Assembly: GCA_913060875.1 (NCBI GenBank)
Contig: CAJXSL010000011.1
Location: forward strand, 110,570 to 174,569
Reading direction: 5' to 3'
Source: an uncultured Desulfobacteraceae bacterium
GTDB taxonomy: Bacteria > Desulfobacterota > Desulfobacteria > Desulfobacterales > UBA5852
Length of the DNA: 64,000 bases
The translations under genes and the position numbers were made by a program. The notes below the pieces were generated by a model that was not told the origin of the DNA, did not search any database, and worked only from the letters and a program-made list of their open reading frames with translations. The first letter of the stretch is position 1. Every line of letters begins with the position of its first letter. Of this stretch, positions 50,488-61,695 are shown piece by piece.

Positions 50488-51027
50488 TTATTCCCCTTCA
50501 CCGCTGACGGCAAACCCGCTTTTCCCCAGTCCGGTTGAGGAAGGTGTTCCCGCAATCTTGGCCAGGTAGGTGTCCCCCAGCTTTTTGATATGACCATCGA
50601 CACTGTCGAAATAGTTGAAGTGAATCTGCTCCTCGTCGATAATGTCTTCGAAAATCTTCATGCTGATGCTGTCGCCATTATCCCGGCACACCAGGGCAAA
50701 CTGGTTGTATACATCGATGGTATCGTCCTCCAGTTTGGCATCATATGGGAACATGCCTTCCACCTTCTGCCCTTTGGCGATCTTGCCGTCGTGGCCGGTC
50801 ACCGGTTCGCCCCCCAGTTCCTTGACGCGTTCGGCAAACTGCTCGGCATGCCGCATCTCGTCAATGGCGATCAGCTTCATTTTGGCAGCCAGTTCGCCAT
50901 AATCCATATCGTCCAGGTTGTAATGCTGGTTCATGTATTGGTGAATGGCCTCAAGTTCCATGGCACGGGCCTTGTTGAGCACTTCGATGACTTTTTTTCT
51001 GCGTGTCTCTTTGGATGCTTTCGGCAT
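50488..51027 (-). CDS. Ferritin-like / bacterioferritin family protein
   Basis: ELEAIHQYMNQHYNLDDMDYGELAAKMKLIAIDEMRHAEQFAERVKELGG di-iron motifs. Confidence 0.9.
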   Translation of the reverse strand: MPKASKETRRKKVIEVLNKARAMELEAIHQYMNQHYNLDDMDYGELAAKMKLIAIDEMRHAEQFAERVKELGGEPVTGHDGKIAKGQKVEGMFPYDAKLEDDTIDVYNQFALVCRDNGDSISMKIFEDIIDEEQIHFNYFDSVDGHIKKLGDTYLAKIAGTPSSTGLGKSGFAVSGEGE

Positions 51028-51289
51028 GCGTAACCTCCTTGGGTTGAAATGGACATTGGTTTTTATGGCTTCAAACTCTGACCGCTGAGTTGACCGGATT
51101 GTCGGTAGCCGTCAATTGCACGGGCGTGTGGTGGATAGGCCAATCCACGTCGGGAAAGATGACAGTTGCTGTTAATGGCCCATAACAAATCACAAGGCAG
51201 AAAACAAATCCTCACCGCCCGATGGATAATTCGCATAGAAAAATGTGGTAATTTATTGCAGACAATGATCGATTAAAAACAAGAAAGAA

Positions 51290-51775
51290 TCAATCCGCGT
51301 CTTGGCTGGATAGGCATTCCTCGCAAAGGCCGAAAAAATCCATCCGATGGGTCAATATCTTGAAACCGCTGGCTGCGGCAACCTCCTGGGTGAGATCCTG
51401 CAGCCCCGTGAGGTTCGGGTCGATGATTTTTTTGCAACGCACGCAAATGACGTGGGGGTGCGGGTAGGGTTTGTTGCCGTCATAACGGTTGCCCCCCTCG
51501 GGGAACCCCAGCTCAAGCACCTCCCCCAGGGATTTAATGAGCATCACGTTCCGGTAGACCGTGGCGAGGCTCATGGTGGGGAAATCCTCTTTCAACTGCT
51601 CGTAGATGGATTCAACCCCGGGGTGCCCCTCACTTTTGGCCAGGATCCTGGCAACCGCCAGGCGCTGGGGCGTAAGCTTGTGATTGTTCTCCCGGAATTT
51701 GCGAATGATCGTATCGTATCGTTTTTGTGGATCGTTGTGCGTCACGCCAACCGTCCTGACATTTGAGATAACCAA
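51290..51775 (-). CDS. Fur-family regulator, PerR-like
   Basis: KLTPQRLAVARILAKSEGHPGVESIYEQLKEDFPTMSLATVYRNVMLIKSLGEV, HPHVICVRCKKI, CEEC. The true start may be an internal GTG. Confidence 0.9.
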   Translation of the reverse strand: MVISNVRTVGVTHNDPQKRYDTIIRKFRENNHKLTPQRLAVARILAKSEGHPGVESIYEQLKEDFPTMSLATVYRNVMLIKSLGEVLELGFPEGGNRYDGNKPYPHPHVICVRCKKIIDPNLTGLQDLTQEVAAASGFKILTHRMDFFGLCEECLSSQDAD

Positions 51776-51780
51776 CTATT

Positions 51781-51795
51781 CAATAATTATTATCA
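51781..51795. promoter_or_regulatory. Candidate PerR/Fur-type box upstream of the Fur-family gene
   Basis: CAATAATTATTATCA: core ATAAT-T-ATTAT matches the 1-nt-spaced PerR-type inverted repeat. Confidence 0.5.
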
Positions 51796-51977
51796 TTTAC
51801 CTTTTTATGACCGCATTGTCAATCTGGAAAATATCCGCAAGCAAGCGGGTGTCCATCGCGGTGACGTTCCCCCCCTCGAGGTAAAAGGTTTGATTGATTG
51901 GCCTATCTATGCCAGATTAATGGCATCAGGGATTTCGACGTTAAGCGGTCCCGCCATTCCAACCAATCATTCTCATC

Positions 51978-52895
51978 ATGCAACGGGAATGTCCCATGTC
52001 GCAAGAAAACGAAACCATATCCATCGACGCGCCTGTCGATTTATATGACGGCATCGCCCTTAACCCGCCAGCCCTGGTGGTGGTTTATGGCAGCAACCTT
52101 GGCAAGGCCTACTATCTTCAGCAAGAGGTCCAGGTCATCGGGCGCGCCCTGGCGGCCGACATCCACCTCGACGAAGACAGCGTTTCGCGGGAGCATGCCC
52201 GCGTCAGGATCGAACGCAATGCGACCACGGTCTCGGATCTTGGTTCAACCAACGGGGTTTTCGTGAACGGACACCGTGTGCATGAGGCGCAGCTGAAGGA
52301 CGGGGACCGGCTGCATCTGGGCGAGACCATTCTCAAGTACATTTCCGGATCGAGCTCGGAAACCCGTTTTCTCGAAGATGTCTATCGGCTCATGACGGTG
52401 GACGACTTGACCCAGGCCTTCAACCGACAGTATTTTCAGGAATCATTGAAACGCGAGATCAGCCGCGTGGTACGCTACCGGCGCAGCCTGTCGCTTGCCA
52501 TGCTGGACATCGACCAGTTCAAGATGATCAACGACGCGTTCGGACACCTGGCCGGCGACGAAATCCTGAAAGCTTTCGTGGCGCTGGTCAGTCGCAACAT
52601 TCGCCAGTCCGACCTGTTGGCGCGCTACGGGGGTGACGAGTTTGCCATTATCCTTCCCGAAGCCGGGCCGGATGCCGCTTTGAAGTTCTGTGAAAAACTG
52701 CGTGCCATGGTGGCGGTCCACGATTTTCAGTTCCAGGGGCAAGCCATCGAAGTGACCACCAGCATCGGTCTCCAGAGCTATGAGCACACGGATGGCGACA
52801 AGACGGTCCGCCAATTGGTGGCCGCCGCCGATGCCCGCCTTTACGAAGCCAAAAAAACCGGACGCAACCGAATCTGCACAGGACGGTTTATCTGA
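51978..52895 (+). CDS. FHA-GGDEF diguanylate cyclase
   Basis: FHA (VIGRALAADIHLDEDSVSREHARVRI...LGSTNGVFVNG) followed by GGDEF (ARYGGDEFAIILPE). Confidence 0.93.
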   Translation: MQRECPMSQENETISIDAPVDLYDGIALNPPALVVVYGSNLGKAYYLQQEVQVIGRALAADIHLDEDSVSREHARVRIERNATTVSDLGSTNGVFVNGHRVHEAQLKDGDRLHLGETILKYISGSSSETRFLEDVYRLMTVDDLTQAFNRQYFQESLKREISRVVRYRRSLSLAMLDIDQFKMINDAFGHLAGDEILKAFVALVSRNIRQSDLLARYGGDEFAIILPEAGPDAALKFCEKLRAMVAVHDFQFQGQAIEVTTSIGLQSYEHTDGDKTVRQLVAAADARLYEAKKTGRNRICTGRFI

Positions 52896-53186
52896 AAGTT
52901 TGAAACAACTTCGATGGAAATGCTTGGCGCATTTCAGACCACGGCTGCAACGCAAATAAAACGATCCCAATTCTGTTGACCGGCATCTTCGTATACACCC
53001 GGCGAATCCAACAGCCATCACCGACAAATGTACCGCACCTCCAGCACTGGTTTTTCGTTTTCCTTGGCCGATTTTACCGCGGTTTCAAGCCTTATTGAGT
53101 TTGGCTGAAAAACTGGAATGTTTTCGACATGCCTTGCAACGCCGGAACGTTCGGCCGGAAATCAAACCTTGGGAGGGAACAAACGC

Positions 53187-54635
53187 ATGCCTGCAATGAT
53201 GCCCCGCAATTACAGACAAACCGTTCCCTGGATCTTAGCCATCGTCGTCGGCTTTTCAATGCTTGCCTGTACGGCCGCCATCCCACCGAAACCCGAGCAA
53301 CCCCGCGCCTATGTCATGACCGAAATCGAACTGCAGTCGGAACTCATGGGATTCGCCGACCGCTTTGCCACGTTTATGCTCCAGGCCATCGAAGACTTCC
53401 AGACGGGCCAACCATTGCCGGACCAGCGACGGATCGTGCTCGGGGACACAGTGCTCACCATCGCTTCCGTGTACACGATCGCGGCCGAACCCAATCCCGA
53501 CATTGCCTTGCTGGATATGGTCGCCATGGTGACCCTGGGCCGCATGATCTATGAAGAGCACTGGCTGAATCAAATGGGGAGCAAAATCGAACCGATCATC
53601 AAAGGCCTGCGCACAGCCGAAGACGATGTTTGGCAGCTTGCCGCGCGCATTCTGGACGTTGAAAAGCAGGGGGATCTCCAGGGGATCATCCTGGAATGGC
53701 GGCGCGCCAACCCCGAAGTGCTCTCATTCAGTTTGCTGCGCTTCAGCGACTACGCCACGGAACGGAAAAAATCTACCATGACGCAGCAAGCGCCCCAGGT
53801 CAGCGGTCTGTTCCAGTCTGTCCAGCAGGCCACCCAGGAAGTGGAGGAAACCCGCCTGCTGGCGGAGCGTTCCTTGTTTCTGGCCACCCGCATGCCGCTG
53901 CTGACCGGCTATTTCGCCGATGTCTGGCTTTCACAAATGACGTTGAACCCCCAAGCCCATGATCTTCTGGCCAATCTTGACCGCATGGCCGCCTTCTCGG
54001 AAAGGATGGCCGCCGTAGCCGAAAAATTTCCACAGGATATTGCCACGATCCGGGAAAACCTTCTTCGTCAGGCCGCCGAAGAACTCGACCGGCTCGGCCA
54101 AAAGCATATCGAACTTCTCGCGGTGAAAATTGGAGATGAACGGGAGGCGGCCATCCGGCAATTCATGGCCGCATTGGGCCGGGAACGGCAGCAGGCCATC
54201 CAGGATTTGGTCAGGGAAGAAAAACGCCTGGGGCGAATGCTGGCCGACCTGCGCCTGACCTTAGAGGAAAGCAGTCGTGTCATGGGGGCTATAAACCTGT
54301 TTATGGAGCGTCTGATTCAGCTGGAAATGGAGGAGGATCTCGATGACGATCCCTTCGACATCAGGGAATATGCGCAAACGGCCACCAATGTCGGCCGTGC
54401 GGCCAGGGACTTGAATACGCTGATCAGCACCTTTGAAGCCCTATTGAACTCGCCGGGATGGGAAATTCTTCTGCCACGTCTGGAGGACGCCATCAATCGC
54501 GTCGGATCCGAAGGTGAGGAACTGATCGATCACAGCTTCAAACAGGCCGCCCTCTTGATTTTGATCTTCCTGGTCGGATATGTATTGGCGCGTATCATGG
54601 TGGACAGATGGATGCGTCCACGAAATTCCGGGTGA
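53187..54635 (+). CDS. Hypothetical lipoprotein with long helical region and C-terminal TM
   Basis: Lipobox SMLACT, extended coiled regions, terminal LLILIFLVGYVLARIMVDRWM. Confidence 0.7.
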   Translation: MPAMMPRNYRQTVPWILAIVVGFSMLACTAAIPPKPEQPRAYVMTEIELQSELMGFADRFATFMLQAIEDFQTGQPLPDQRRIVLGDTVLTIASVYTIAAEPNPDIALLDMVAMVTLGRMIYEEHWLNQMGSKIEPIIKGLRTAEDDVWQLAARILDVEKQGDLQGIILEWRRANPEVLSFSLLRFSDYATERKKSTMTQQAPQVSGLFQSVQQATQEVEETRLLAERSLFLATRMPLLTGYFADVWLSQMTLNPQAHDLLANLDRMAAFSERMAAVAEKFPQDIATIRENLLRQAAEELDRLGQKHIELLAVKIGDEREAAIRQFMAALGRERQQAIQDLVREEKRLGRMLADLRLTLEESSRVMGAINLFMERLIQLEMEEDLDDDPFDIREYAQTATNVGRAARDLNTLISTFEALLNSPGWEILLPRLEDAINRVGSEGEELIDHSFKQAALLILIFLVGYVLARIMVDRWMRPRNSG

Positions 54636-54904
54636 CATCTACCCAGCACATGGCACCGTTAGGCGCCTATTGAGAAAAATCCGGAGACCGGGTATGCATG
54701 ACAGACGCCTATCCCCAATATTTCATAAAAACAGCCTGCGGGCGCACCCGAGATGCCCATTGGACCCGTTATCAGGGGCTTGCGGTAGCAGAAGTACAGC
54801 AGCGCACCTGATACCGTCAAATGACATCGCGAACGCGTGAAATATTCCGGATAGAAGAGAACCATTGTCTTCTCCCTCTATTCATCTTAGCAAAGGAGCC
54901 CCTG

Positions 54905-55705
54905 ATGCGAAAAACGACCGTTGGCCTTGTATGCGTATGCCTGTCCGTTCTTCTGATAAGCGTTCACGCCGCAGCCGGACCGGTGCTGGACCGTATTCTG
55001 GAAAAAGGCGAGCTGGTGGTGGGAACCAGCGGTCAGCAGCCCCCCATGACCGTAAGAGCCAAGAGTGGGGAGATCATCGGGCTGGATATCGATATTGCCA
55101 GGGCCGTGGCCCAGGGAATGGGGATTGACGTTAAGTTCGTAACGCTGCCCTTTGCCGAATTGCTGCCGAATCTGGAAGCCGGCAAGGTCGACATGGTGAT
55201 TTCGGGCATGACGATCACCCCGAACCGCAATCGGAATGTCGCCTTTGTGGGGCCCTATTACGTTTCCGGAAAAGGCATCCTGGCCTTGGAAAAACGCTAT
55301 GCCGAACTGCAGGATGCGAACGGTCTGAACGCCCCGGAAGTGGTCGTGGCCACTCTGGAGAATTCCACCAGCCAAAAATTTGCCGAAACGCTCATGCCCA
55401 AGGCCAAACTGGCTCTCTCCCCATCCTATGACGGGGCCGTCGACCTTCTCCTGAACAGCAAAGCGGATGTCATGGTGGCCGACCTGCCTTTTTGCGCCTT
55501 TGCCGCCTACCGCCATCAGGAGAAAGGCCTTTCGGCCGGTAAATCCCCGCTGACCTTCGAGCCCCTGGGCATTGCCATGCCGGAAGATGCCCTGTTGATC
55601 AACTGGGTGCAGAATTTCCTGAATACACTCCAGGGAACCGGACAGTTGAAAAAACTGCATAAAAAGTGGCTGGATGGTGGAAGCTGGATCGAACAAGTGC
55701 CCTAA
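54905..55705 (+). CDS. Transporter substrate-binding protein (amino-acid SBP type)
   Basis: Start MRKTTVGLVCVCLSVLLISVHAAAG; GELVVGTSGQQPPMTVRAKSGEIIGLDIDIARAVAQGMGI. Confidence 0.9.
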   Translation: MRKTTVGLVCVCLSVLLISVHAAAGPVLDRILEKGELVVGTSGQQPPMTVRAKSGEIIGLDIDIARAVAQGMGIDVKFVTLPFAELLPNLEAGKVDMVISGMTITPNRNRNVAFVGPYYVSGKGILALEKRYAELQDANGLNAPEVVVATLENSTSQKFAETLMPKAKLALSPSYDGAVDLLLNSKADVMVADLPFCAFAAYRHQEKGLSAGKSPLTFEPLGIAMPEDALLINWVQNFLNTLQGTGQLKKLHKKWLDGGSWIEQVP

Positions 55706-55844
55706 ACCGGGCGTCATGATAGAACCAGCGGCGGAAGAAAAGGAAGCCATCCTTAAACAATAGAACCCCGGACCGTCAATGCCGATCCGGGGACTTTCTC
55801 TGTCGTATAGGGTTTATTAACCTGGCAACAAAATATACAAACGC

Positions 55845-56100
55845 ACGTCATCCCGGTGAAAGCCGGGATCTCCATGCAAACCGCCAATTTGCCAATAGAT
55901 TCCGGCTTTCGAGGCTGTGTCGTAATTGACGCGTTAGGGGTTTGGCATCATGGGTCATTCCGGCGGAAGCCGGAATCTGTTGTATAATCATGCCATTCGT
56001 TTGAGGAGATGCCGGCTTTCGCCGGCATGACAGGCAACCCCGTTGAATAGCGACACAATCTCTTCCGCCGGAATGACAACCTTGGCATGATCAATCGCCG
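55845..56100. repeat. REP-like palindromic cluster
   Basis: CGTCATCCCGGTGAAAGCCGGGATCT, CATTCCGGCGGAAGCCGGAATC, GCCGGCTTTCGCCGGCATGA; a related remnant lies at about 31205-31285. Confidence 0.7.
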
Positions 56101-56116
56101 GGTTCATAAATGAACG

Positions 56117-58228
56117 TTAGAAGTCGTCGAAGCTGTCCCCCGCATCCATCGGAATGATAGCTTCAGGATCGCGCGGCGGCGCTGCCTGGGGCGACTTTTG
56201 CGGTGAAGCCGCGGCGGTTTTTTGCACCGGCCGTGTTTTCACCGGTTGGGGCTTTCCCGCGCCACCTTCAACGTAGCCGACCAGCTCGCTCACCGTGCTT
56301 TTCATCTGATCGGCCTGGGCGTTCATCTCCTCGGAGGCGGACGCGGATTCTTCGGCCGTGGCCGCATTCTGCTGCACCACCCGGTCCATTTCACCGACCG
56401 CCGCGTTGACCTGCGCGATGCCCTGGGCCTGTTCGGTGGAGGCCGCGGCGATCTCGCCCACCAGGTGTGTCACCTTCTCGGCCTGCACCGCCACCTCGTC
56501 AAAGGCCTTGTTGGTGACATCCACCAGATCGGCCCCCTCCTTGATCTGGCGCACCGACTCCTCGATCAGGTTCGAGGTGTCCCTGGCCGCATCCGCCGCC
56601 CGCATGGCCAGGTTGCGCACCTCGTCGGCCACCACGGCAAACCCCGCCCCGGCTTCACCGGCCCGGGCCGCTTCCACAGCGGCATTCAGCGCCAGAAGGT
56701 TGGTCTGGAAGGCGATCTCGTCGATGGTCTTGACAATCTTCTGGGTTTCTTCGCTGCTTTGGGTAATGCTCGTCATTGACGTGGTCATGCGGTCCATGGT
56801 GGCATTGGCCGTGGCAATGGTTTTATTGGCATCTTTCATCAGGGCGTCCGCCTGGCTGGCATTGTCCGCGTTCTGTTTGGTCATGGAGGACATCTCCTCC
56901 AGGGATGCCGAGGTCTCCTCGATGCTGGCGGCCTGCTCCGAGGCCCCCTCGGCCAGGGACTGGCTGGCGGAAGAAACTTCGCCGGCCGCCGAGGACACCT
57001 CGTCCGAAGCCCCCTGCATGTGGGTGGCAAAACCGGAAAGTTTCCTGCCGATCCGACCGCCCATCAAGGCCCAGAGGCCCACGGAGGCAACCAGGGCGAC
57101 CCCGATGAGCACCGCCAGAATGGTCATACTGGCCCGGCTGTCGGCCTTGATGGTGTCCCGGGCCGCAAAAAATTCGTCCTCGAAAGTGCCCGCCCCGATG
57201 ATCCAGTCCCAGGGTTTGAAATAGGTGACCTTGCTGATTTTCATGCGTGCGGCTACATCCCCTTCGTTTTTCCAGGGGTAGATACTGTCGAAAATTTCGC
57301 CGTCCTTGGTATCGATGGCTTTCGTTACGATCTCCCTGATGAAGAGATTCCCATCGGCGTCTTTGGCCGCCATGATGTTTTCACCGTCCCGCTGACCGCC
57401 CTGGGACAGGATGTAGTTGCCCTTGCTGTCGAGCACCCAGACATATCCGGTGGCGCCAATTTTTGTATTCAGCAGGGCTTCCCGCATGGCCGGCGTGCCT
57501 TCCTGTTTGACGCCGAAATAGAGCGCACCGATGACCTCGCCATCGTTGTTGAAAAGCGGCTCATAGGCCGTGAGATACCAGGCATTGACCACATAGGCGC
57601 GTCCCTTGAAGGTCTTACGCGCCAAAAGGGCAGCCGCCACCGGGTTGGGTTGGCCGTCCGGGTTGACCGCCGGGATGTAGGTGCCGATGGCCCGGGTCTT
57701 GTCGCGCTTTTCCACGTTGGTGGCCACCCGCAGCATGTCGCCGGCTTCATTCATGCGCTGAAACACTGTGCAGGTGCCGCCCACCAGCAGTTTTACCTCA
57801 TCCACGAGGGGTGTTGGAATACCCGGGTCGGCGTTTTGCTCCAACCACTCACCGCCCAGGGTCATATGGGGCAGTTCCACCGTCTTGGCTTCTTTGGTGT
57901 ATTGATTCACAGCCTGCCAGGTGGCGGTTTCCGAAAAATCGATCATCAGGCCGCCGCCATCCCGCATGACCCGTCGGGCCACGTTGAGATCGTGCACGAC
58001 CTGCTCCTGAAGAATATCGTTCTGGGTAGCCACCATGGTCCGGATGCTTTCCACGATGTGGTTGAGATCGGCATGGGCCACTTGCGCCAGACCTTGCGAG
58101 GCGGCTTCGGCCATGTGACGGTTCTGGTAGAAGGTGCTGGCGGTAACCACCATCAGCGGCGCCACCGAAAGGATGACGCCCAGTGCGATCAGTTTGAATT
58201 TCAGGGACCGTTGTAAAAACATGTTCAC
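56117..58228 (-). CDS. Methyl-accepting chemotaxis protein (Cache domain)
   Basis: Signalling hairpin [55 protein letters not shown]. Confidence 0.95.
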   Translation of the reverse strand: MNMFLQRSLKFKLIALGVILSVAPLMVVTASTFYQNRHMAEAASQGLAQVAHADLNHIVESIRTMVATQNDILQEQVVHDLNVARRVMRDGGGLMIDFSETATWQAVNQYTKEAKTVELPHMTLGGEWLEQNADPGIPTPLVDEVKLLVGGTCTVFQRMNEAGDMLRVATNVEKRDKTRAIGTYIPAVNPDGQPNPVAAALLARKTFKGRAYVVNAWYLTAYEPLFNNDGEVIGALYFGVKQEGTPAMREALLNTKIGATGYVWVLDSKGNYILSQGGQRDGENIMAAKDADGNLFIREIVTKAIDTKDGEIFDSIYPWKNEGDVAARMKISKVTYFKPWDWIIGAGTFEDEFFAARDTIKADSRASMTILAVLIGVALVASVGLWALMGGRIGRKLSGFATHMQGASDEVSSAAGEVSSASQSLAEGASEQAASIEETSASLEEMSSMTKQNADNASQADALMKDANKTIATANATMDRMTTSMTSITQSSEETQKIVKTIDEIAFQTNLLALNAAVEAARAGEAGAGFAVVADEVRNLAMRAADAARDTSNLIEESVRQIKEGADLVDVTNKAFDEVAVQAEKVTHLVGEIAAASTEQAQGIAQVNAAVGEMDRVVQQNAATAEESASASEEMNAQADQMKSTVSELVGYVEGGAGKPQPVKTRPVQKTAAASPQKSPQAAPPRDPEAIIPMDAGDSFDDF

Positions 58229-58460
58229 CTCTTCGAATGATGAGCATTTGGGATGTTGTACCGGCTTGAATGTGCCATCTCTCTTCTTTATTGGCGAATT
58301 TCAGTTGTACTTTAGAAAAAATTGCCGATGGTGCCGCCTTCAGGATTGAACGTTGACCGTTATGCCGCCATCCGCTAAATAAGCCCGACACCGTTTCCAC
58401 TCCGAATCCGGCCTAATGCCGCCGCCGGCAACATCACCATCATGAGGACGAACAACCGCC

Positions 58461-61352
58461 ATGGGCACCAAACCAACTCGCCGACAACGCCGGGGCCGCC
58501 AGGGTACCGAGATCGACACCATCATGATCAAGGGGGCCCGGGAGCACAACCTGCAGAACATTGACCTCGAACTGCCCAAGAAAAAACTGGTCGTCGTGAC
58601 CGGGGTGTCCGGATCCGGCAAATCCAGCCTGGCCTTCGACACGCTTTACGCCGAGGGCCAGCGCCGCTATGTGGAATCCCTGTCGGCCTATGCCCGGCAG
58701 TTCCTCGGGCAGATGGAAAAACCCCGCTACGACATGATCCGGGGCTTGTCCCCCACCATTGCCATCGAGCAAAAGGCCGCCAGCCGCAACCCGCGCTCCA
58801 CCGTGGGCACCATCACGGAAATCTATGACTATCTGCGGGTCCTGTTCGCCCGCATCGGCGAGCAGCACTGCATCCGCTGCGGCCGCCGCGTGGGCCGGGG
58901 CAATGCCCAGGCCATGGTGGAACAGATTTTGGACCTGCCGGGCGGCACCCGGTTCGTGCTCATGGCGCCCGTGGTGGCCAACCGCAAAGGCACCCACCGG
59001 GAACGTCTGGACAGACTGCGGCAGGCGGGCTTCGGGCGCGTGCGGGTCAACGGAATGGTCCATGACCTGGAAGATGTTCCTCCCCTGGCCAAACACAAAA
59101 AGCACACCATCGAAGTGGTGGTGGATCGCCTGGTGGTCAAAGCGGGGTCTGCGTTTCGCAAGCGCCTGACCGATTCGGTGGAACTGGCCCTGAAAACCGG
59201 CCAGGGCCGTTTGGTGGTGCATATCCCGGGTCAGGAAGACTGGCAGATGAGCGAAGCCCGGTCCTGCTGCGGCATCGCCTACCCAGAACTTGATCCGCCC
59301 TTGTTCTCCTTCAATTCCCCCCAGGGCATGTGCCCCGACTGCAACGGCATCGGCAGCCGGCTCTCCATGGATCCGGACAAGCTGATCCCGGACAAACGGC
59401 TCACCATCCGCCAGGGGGCGCTGCTGCCCTGGCGCAACCATTTCACCAACGGCGGCGGCGCCAAAAACTCCTGGAGCGGACGCCAGATCGAAGGGCTGAA
59501 CCGGCAGTGGGGCCTTCCCCTGGACACCCCCTGGAACAAACTCGCCCGCAGGCACCGGGACCTGGTGCTGTACGGGTCCAATGGCCGGGAGATGGTGGTT
59601 TCATGGGATTCGGAAAAAATCCAGGGGCAGTTCAAGACCGCCTGGGAAGGACTGGTGCCGGCGTTGATGCGCCGCTACCAGCAGACCCAGTCCGAACGGC
59701 AAAAACGCTACTACGCCGCCTTCATGTCGGAAAAAGCCTGCTCCACCTGCAAGGGCGATCGGCTGAAACCGGAGGTGCTGCACGTGCGGGTCGACGGCAA
59801 ATCCATCATGGATGTCACGGCCATGACCGTGGGCGAAGCCAGCGCCTTCATGCAGGGACTCGATCTCCGGGGCAACCGCAAGCTCATCGCGGAGGAACTG
59901 GTTCGTGAGATTGTTTCCCGACTGGGCTTTCTGGTCAATGTGGGCTTGGACTACCTGACCCTCTCCCGCAAGGGCCCCACCCTTTCCGGCGGCGAGTCCC
60001 AGCGCATCCGTTTAGCGTCCCAGGTGGGCTCCGAACTGACCGGCGTTCTCTATATCCTGGACGAGCCCTCCATCGGCCTGCACCAGCGCGACAACCGGCG
60101 CCTGCTGGAAACCCTGGCCCACCTGCGGGACATCGGCAATTCCCTGATCGTCATCGAACATGACCGGGAAACCATGGAATCCGCCGACTGGATCGTGGAC
60201 ATGGGCCCCGGTGCCGGCTTGCTGGGAGGCCGGATCGTGGCCCAGGGCACACCGGCGCAGATCCGCCGCAACAAAAAATCCGTTACGGGGCAATACCTTT
60301 CCGGGCAAACCGCTATCCCGATTCCCGGACAGCGAAGAAAGCCGCCGGCCCGCAACCACGGCTGGATTACCATCCGCAAGGCCACGGCCAACAACCTGGC
60401 GGGCATGGATGTCCGCATCCCCCTGGGACTTCTCGTGGCGGTCACCGGCGTATCCGGGGCCGGCAAGTCCAGCCTGGTCAACCAGGTTCTCTATCCCGCC
60501 CTGGCCCGCCGACTGCACGGCGCCACCCTGGAGATGGGCGGGCATGCCGGCCTAAAAGGCCTGCCCCATATCGACAAGGTGATCAACATCGACCAGAAAG
60601 CCATCGGCCGCACACCCCGCAGCAACCCGGCCACCTACACCAAGGTTTTCGACCTGATCCGGGATTTCTTCGCCCGCCTGCCGGCCGCAAGGGAAAGAGG
60701 CTACAAGAAGGGACGTTTTTCCTTCAACGTCAAGGGGGGGCGCTGCGAGGCCTGCCGGGGAGACGGCTTCATCAAGGTGGAAATGCACTTCCTGGCCGAT
60801 GTCTACGTGCCCTGCGAGGCCTGCCGCGGCCGCCGCTTCAACGAAGCGACCCTAGAAGTCGCCTACAAGGGCCATTCCATCGCCGATGTCCTGGCGCTGT
60901 CGGTCCGCCAGGCCCGGGAGCTGTTCGCCCACCACCCGCGGATCATGGCCATCCTGGACACCCTCATGGATGTCGGGCTGGGCTACATCAAACTCGGCCA
61001 GTCAGCCGTGACCCTTTCCGGAGGCGAGGCCCAGCGCATCAAGCTGGCCCGGGAACTGGCCAAAAAGGGAACCGGCCAAACCCTCTACATCCTGGACGAA
61101 CCCACCACCGGCCTGCACTTCGAGGACATCCGCATGCTGCTCACCGTGCTCCAGCGCCTGGTGGACGGCGGCAACACCGTGATCATTATCGAACACAATC
61201 TGGATGTGATCAAAACCGCCGACTGGATCATCGACCTGGGCCCGGAAGGCGGCAGCGGCGGCGGCCGCATCGTGGCCGAAGGCCCGCCGGAAGCCGTGGC
61301 CGGCACCGAGGCCAGCTATACGGGCAAGTATCTGAAGGAACTTTTCACCTAA
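58461..61352 (+). CDS. uvrA: Excinuclease ABC subunit A
   Basis: IKGAREHNLQNIDLELPKKKLVVVTGVSGSGKSSLAFDTLYAEGQRRYVESLSAYARQFLGQ; two ABC modules and Zn-finger CEACRGDGFIKVEMHFLADVYVPCEACRG. Confidence 0.97.
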   Translation: MGTKPTRRQRRGRQGTEIDTIMIKGAREHNLQNIDLELPKKKLVVVTGVSGSGKSSLAFDTLYAEGQRRYVESLSAYARQFLGQMEKPRYDMIRGLSPTIAIEQKAASRNPRSTVGTITEIYDYLRVLFARIGEQHCIRCGRRVGRGNAQAMVEQILDLPGGTRFVLMAPVVANRKGTHRERLDRLRQAGFGRVRVNGMVHDLEDVPPLAKHKKHTIEVVVDRLVVKAGSAFRKRLTDSVELALKTGQGRLVVHIPGQEDWQMSEARSCCGIAYPELDPPLFSFNSPQGMCPDCNGIGSRLSMDPDKLIPDKRLTIRQGALLPWRNHFTNGGGAKNSWSGRQIEGLNRQWGLPLDTPWNKLARRHRDLVLYGSNGREMVVSWDSEKIQGQFKTAWEGLVPALMRRYQQTQSERQKRYYAAFMSEKACSTCKGDRLKPEVLHVRVDGKSIMDVTAMTVGEASAFMQGLDLRGNRKLIAEELVREIVSRLGFLVNVGLDYLTLSRKGPTLSGGESQRIRLASQVGSELTGVLYILDEPSIGLHQRDNRRLLETLAHLRDIGNSLIVIEHDRETMESADWIVDMGPGAGLLGGRIVAQGTPAQIRRNKKSVTGQYLSGQTAIPIPGQRRKPPARNHGWITIRKATANNLAGMDVRIPLGLLVAVTGVSGAGKSSLVNQVLYPALARRLHGATLEMGGHAGLKGLPHIDKVINIDQKAIGRTPRSNPATYTKVFDLIRDFFARLPAARERGYKKGRFSFNVKGGRCEACRGDGFIKVEMHFLADVYVPCEACRGRRFNEATLEVAYKGHSIADVLALSVRQARELFAHHPRIMAILDTLMDVGLGYIKLGQSAVTLSGGEAQRIKLARELAKKGTGQTLYILDEPTTGLHFEDIRMLLTVLQRLVDGGNTVIIIEHNLDVIKTADWIIDLGPEGGSGGGRIVAEGPPEAVAGTEASYTGKYLKELFT

Positions 61353-61695
61353 CCACGCACCCCGTGGTCTGGATCATACCCTATCGCCGGTATCCCTGCT
61401 TTCTAAACGGGGAGGAATATGCTATGTATGCGTATATCAAACCTCAGATAAGCTGGCCCCCGCCTCAATTGCCGCAACGGCCGTCGACAATACAAAATCC
61501 GTCATTCTGATTTATCGGAAATCGGCCGACATTCAGTCGCCATGCAAATTTTGGTTCAGCTAATTTTGCGCGCCCAGTATTTTTTATCGGTAATTTGCTG
61601 CGAATTGCTTTTGTTTTTTATCCGGAACATTCCGCATATAAAACACATGGCATTGTCCGGTTCGGAAACAAGCCTTCTCAAGAAAGGACACTTGC

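Noticed and set aside
55845-56100. REP-like palindromes as a novel system
   Set aside because: Common dispersed palindromic repeats (GTCATTCCGGCGGAAGCCGGAAT type); recorded as a repeat feature only.
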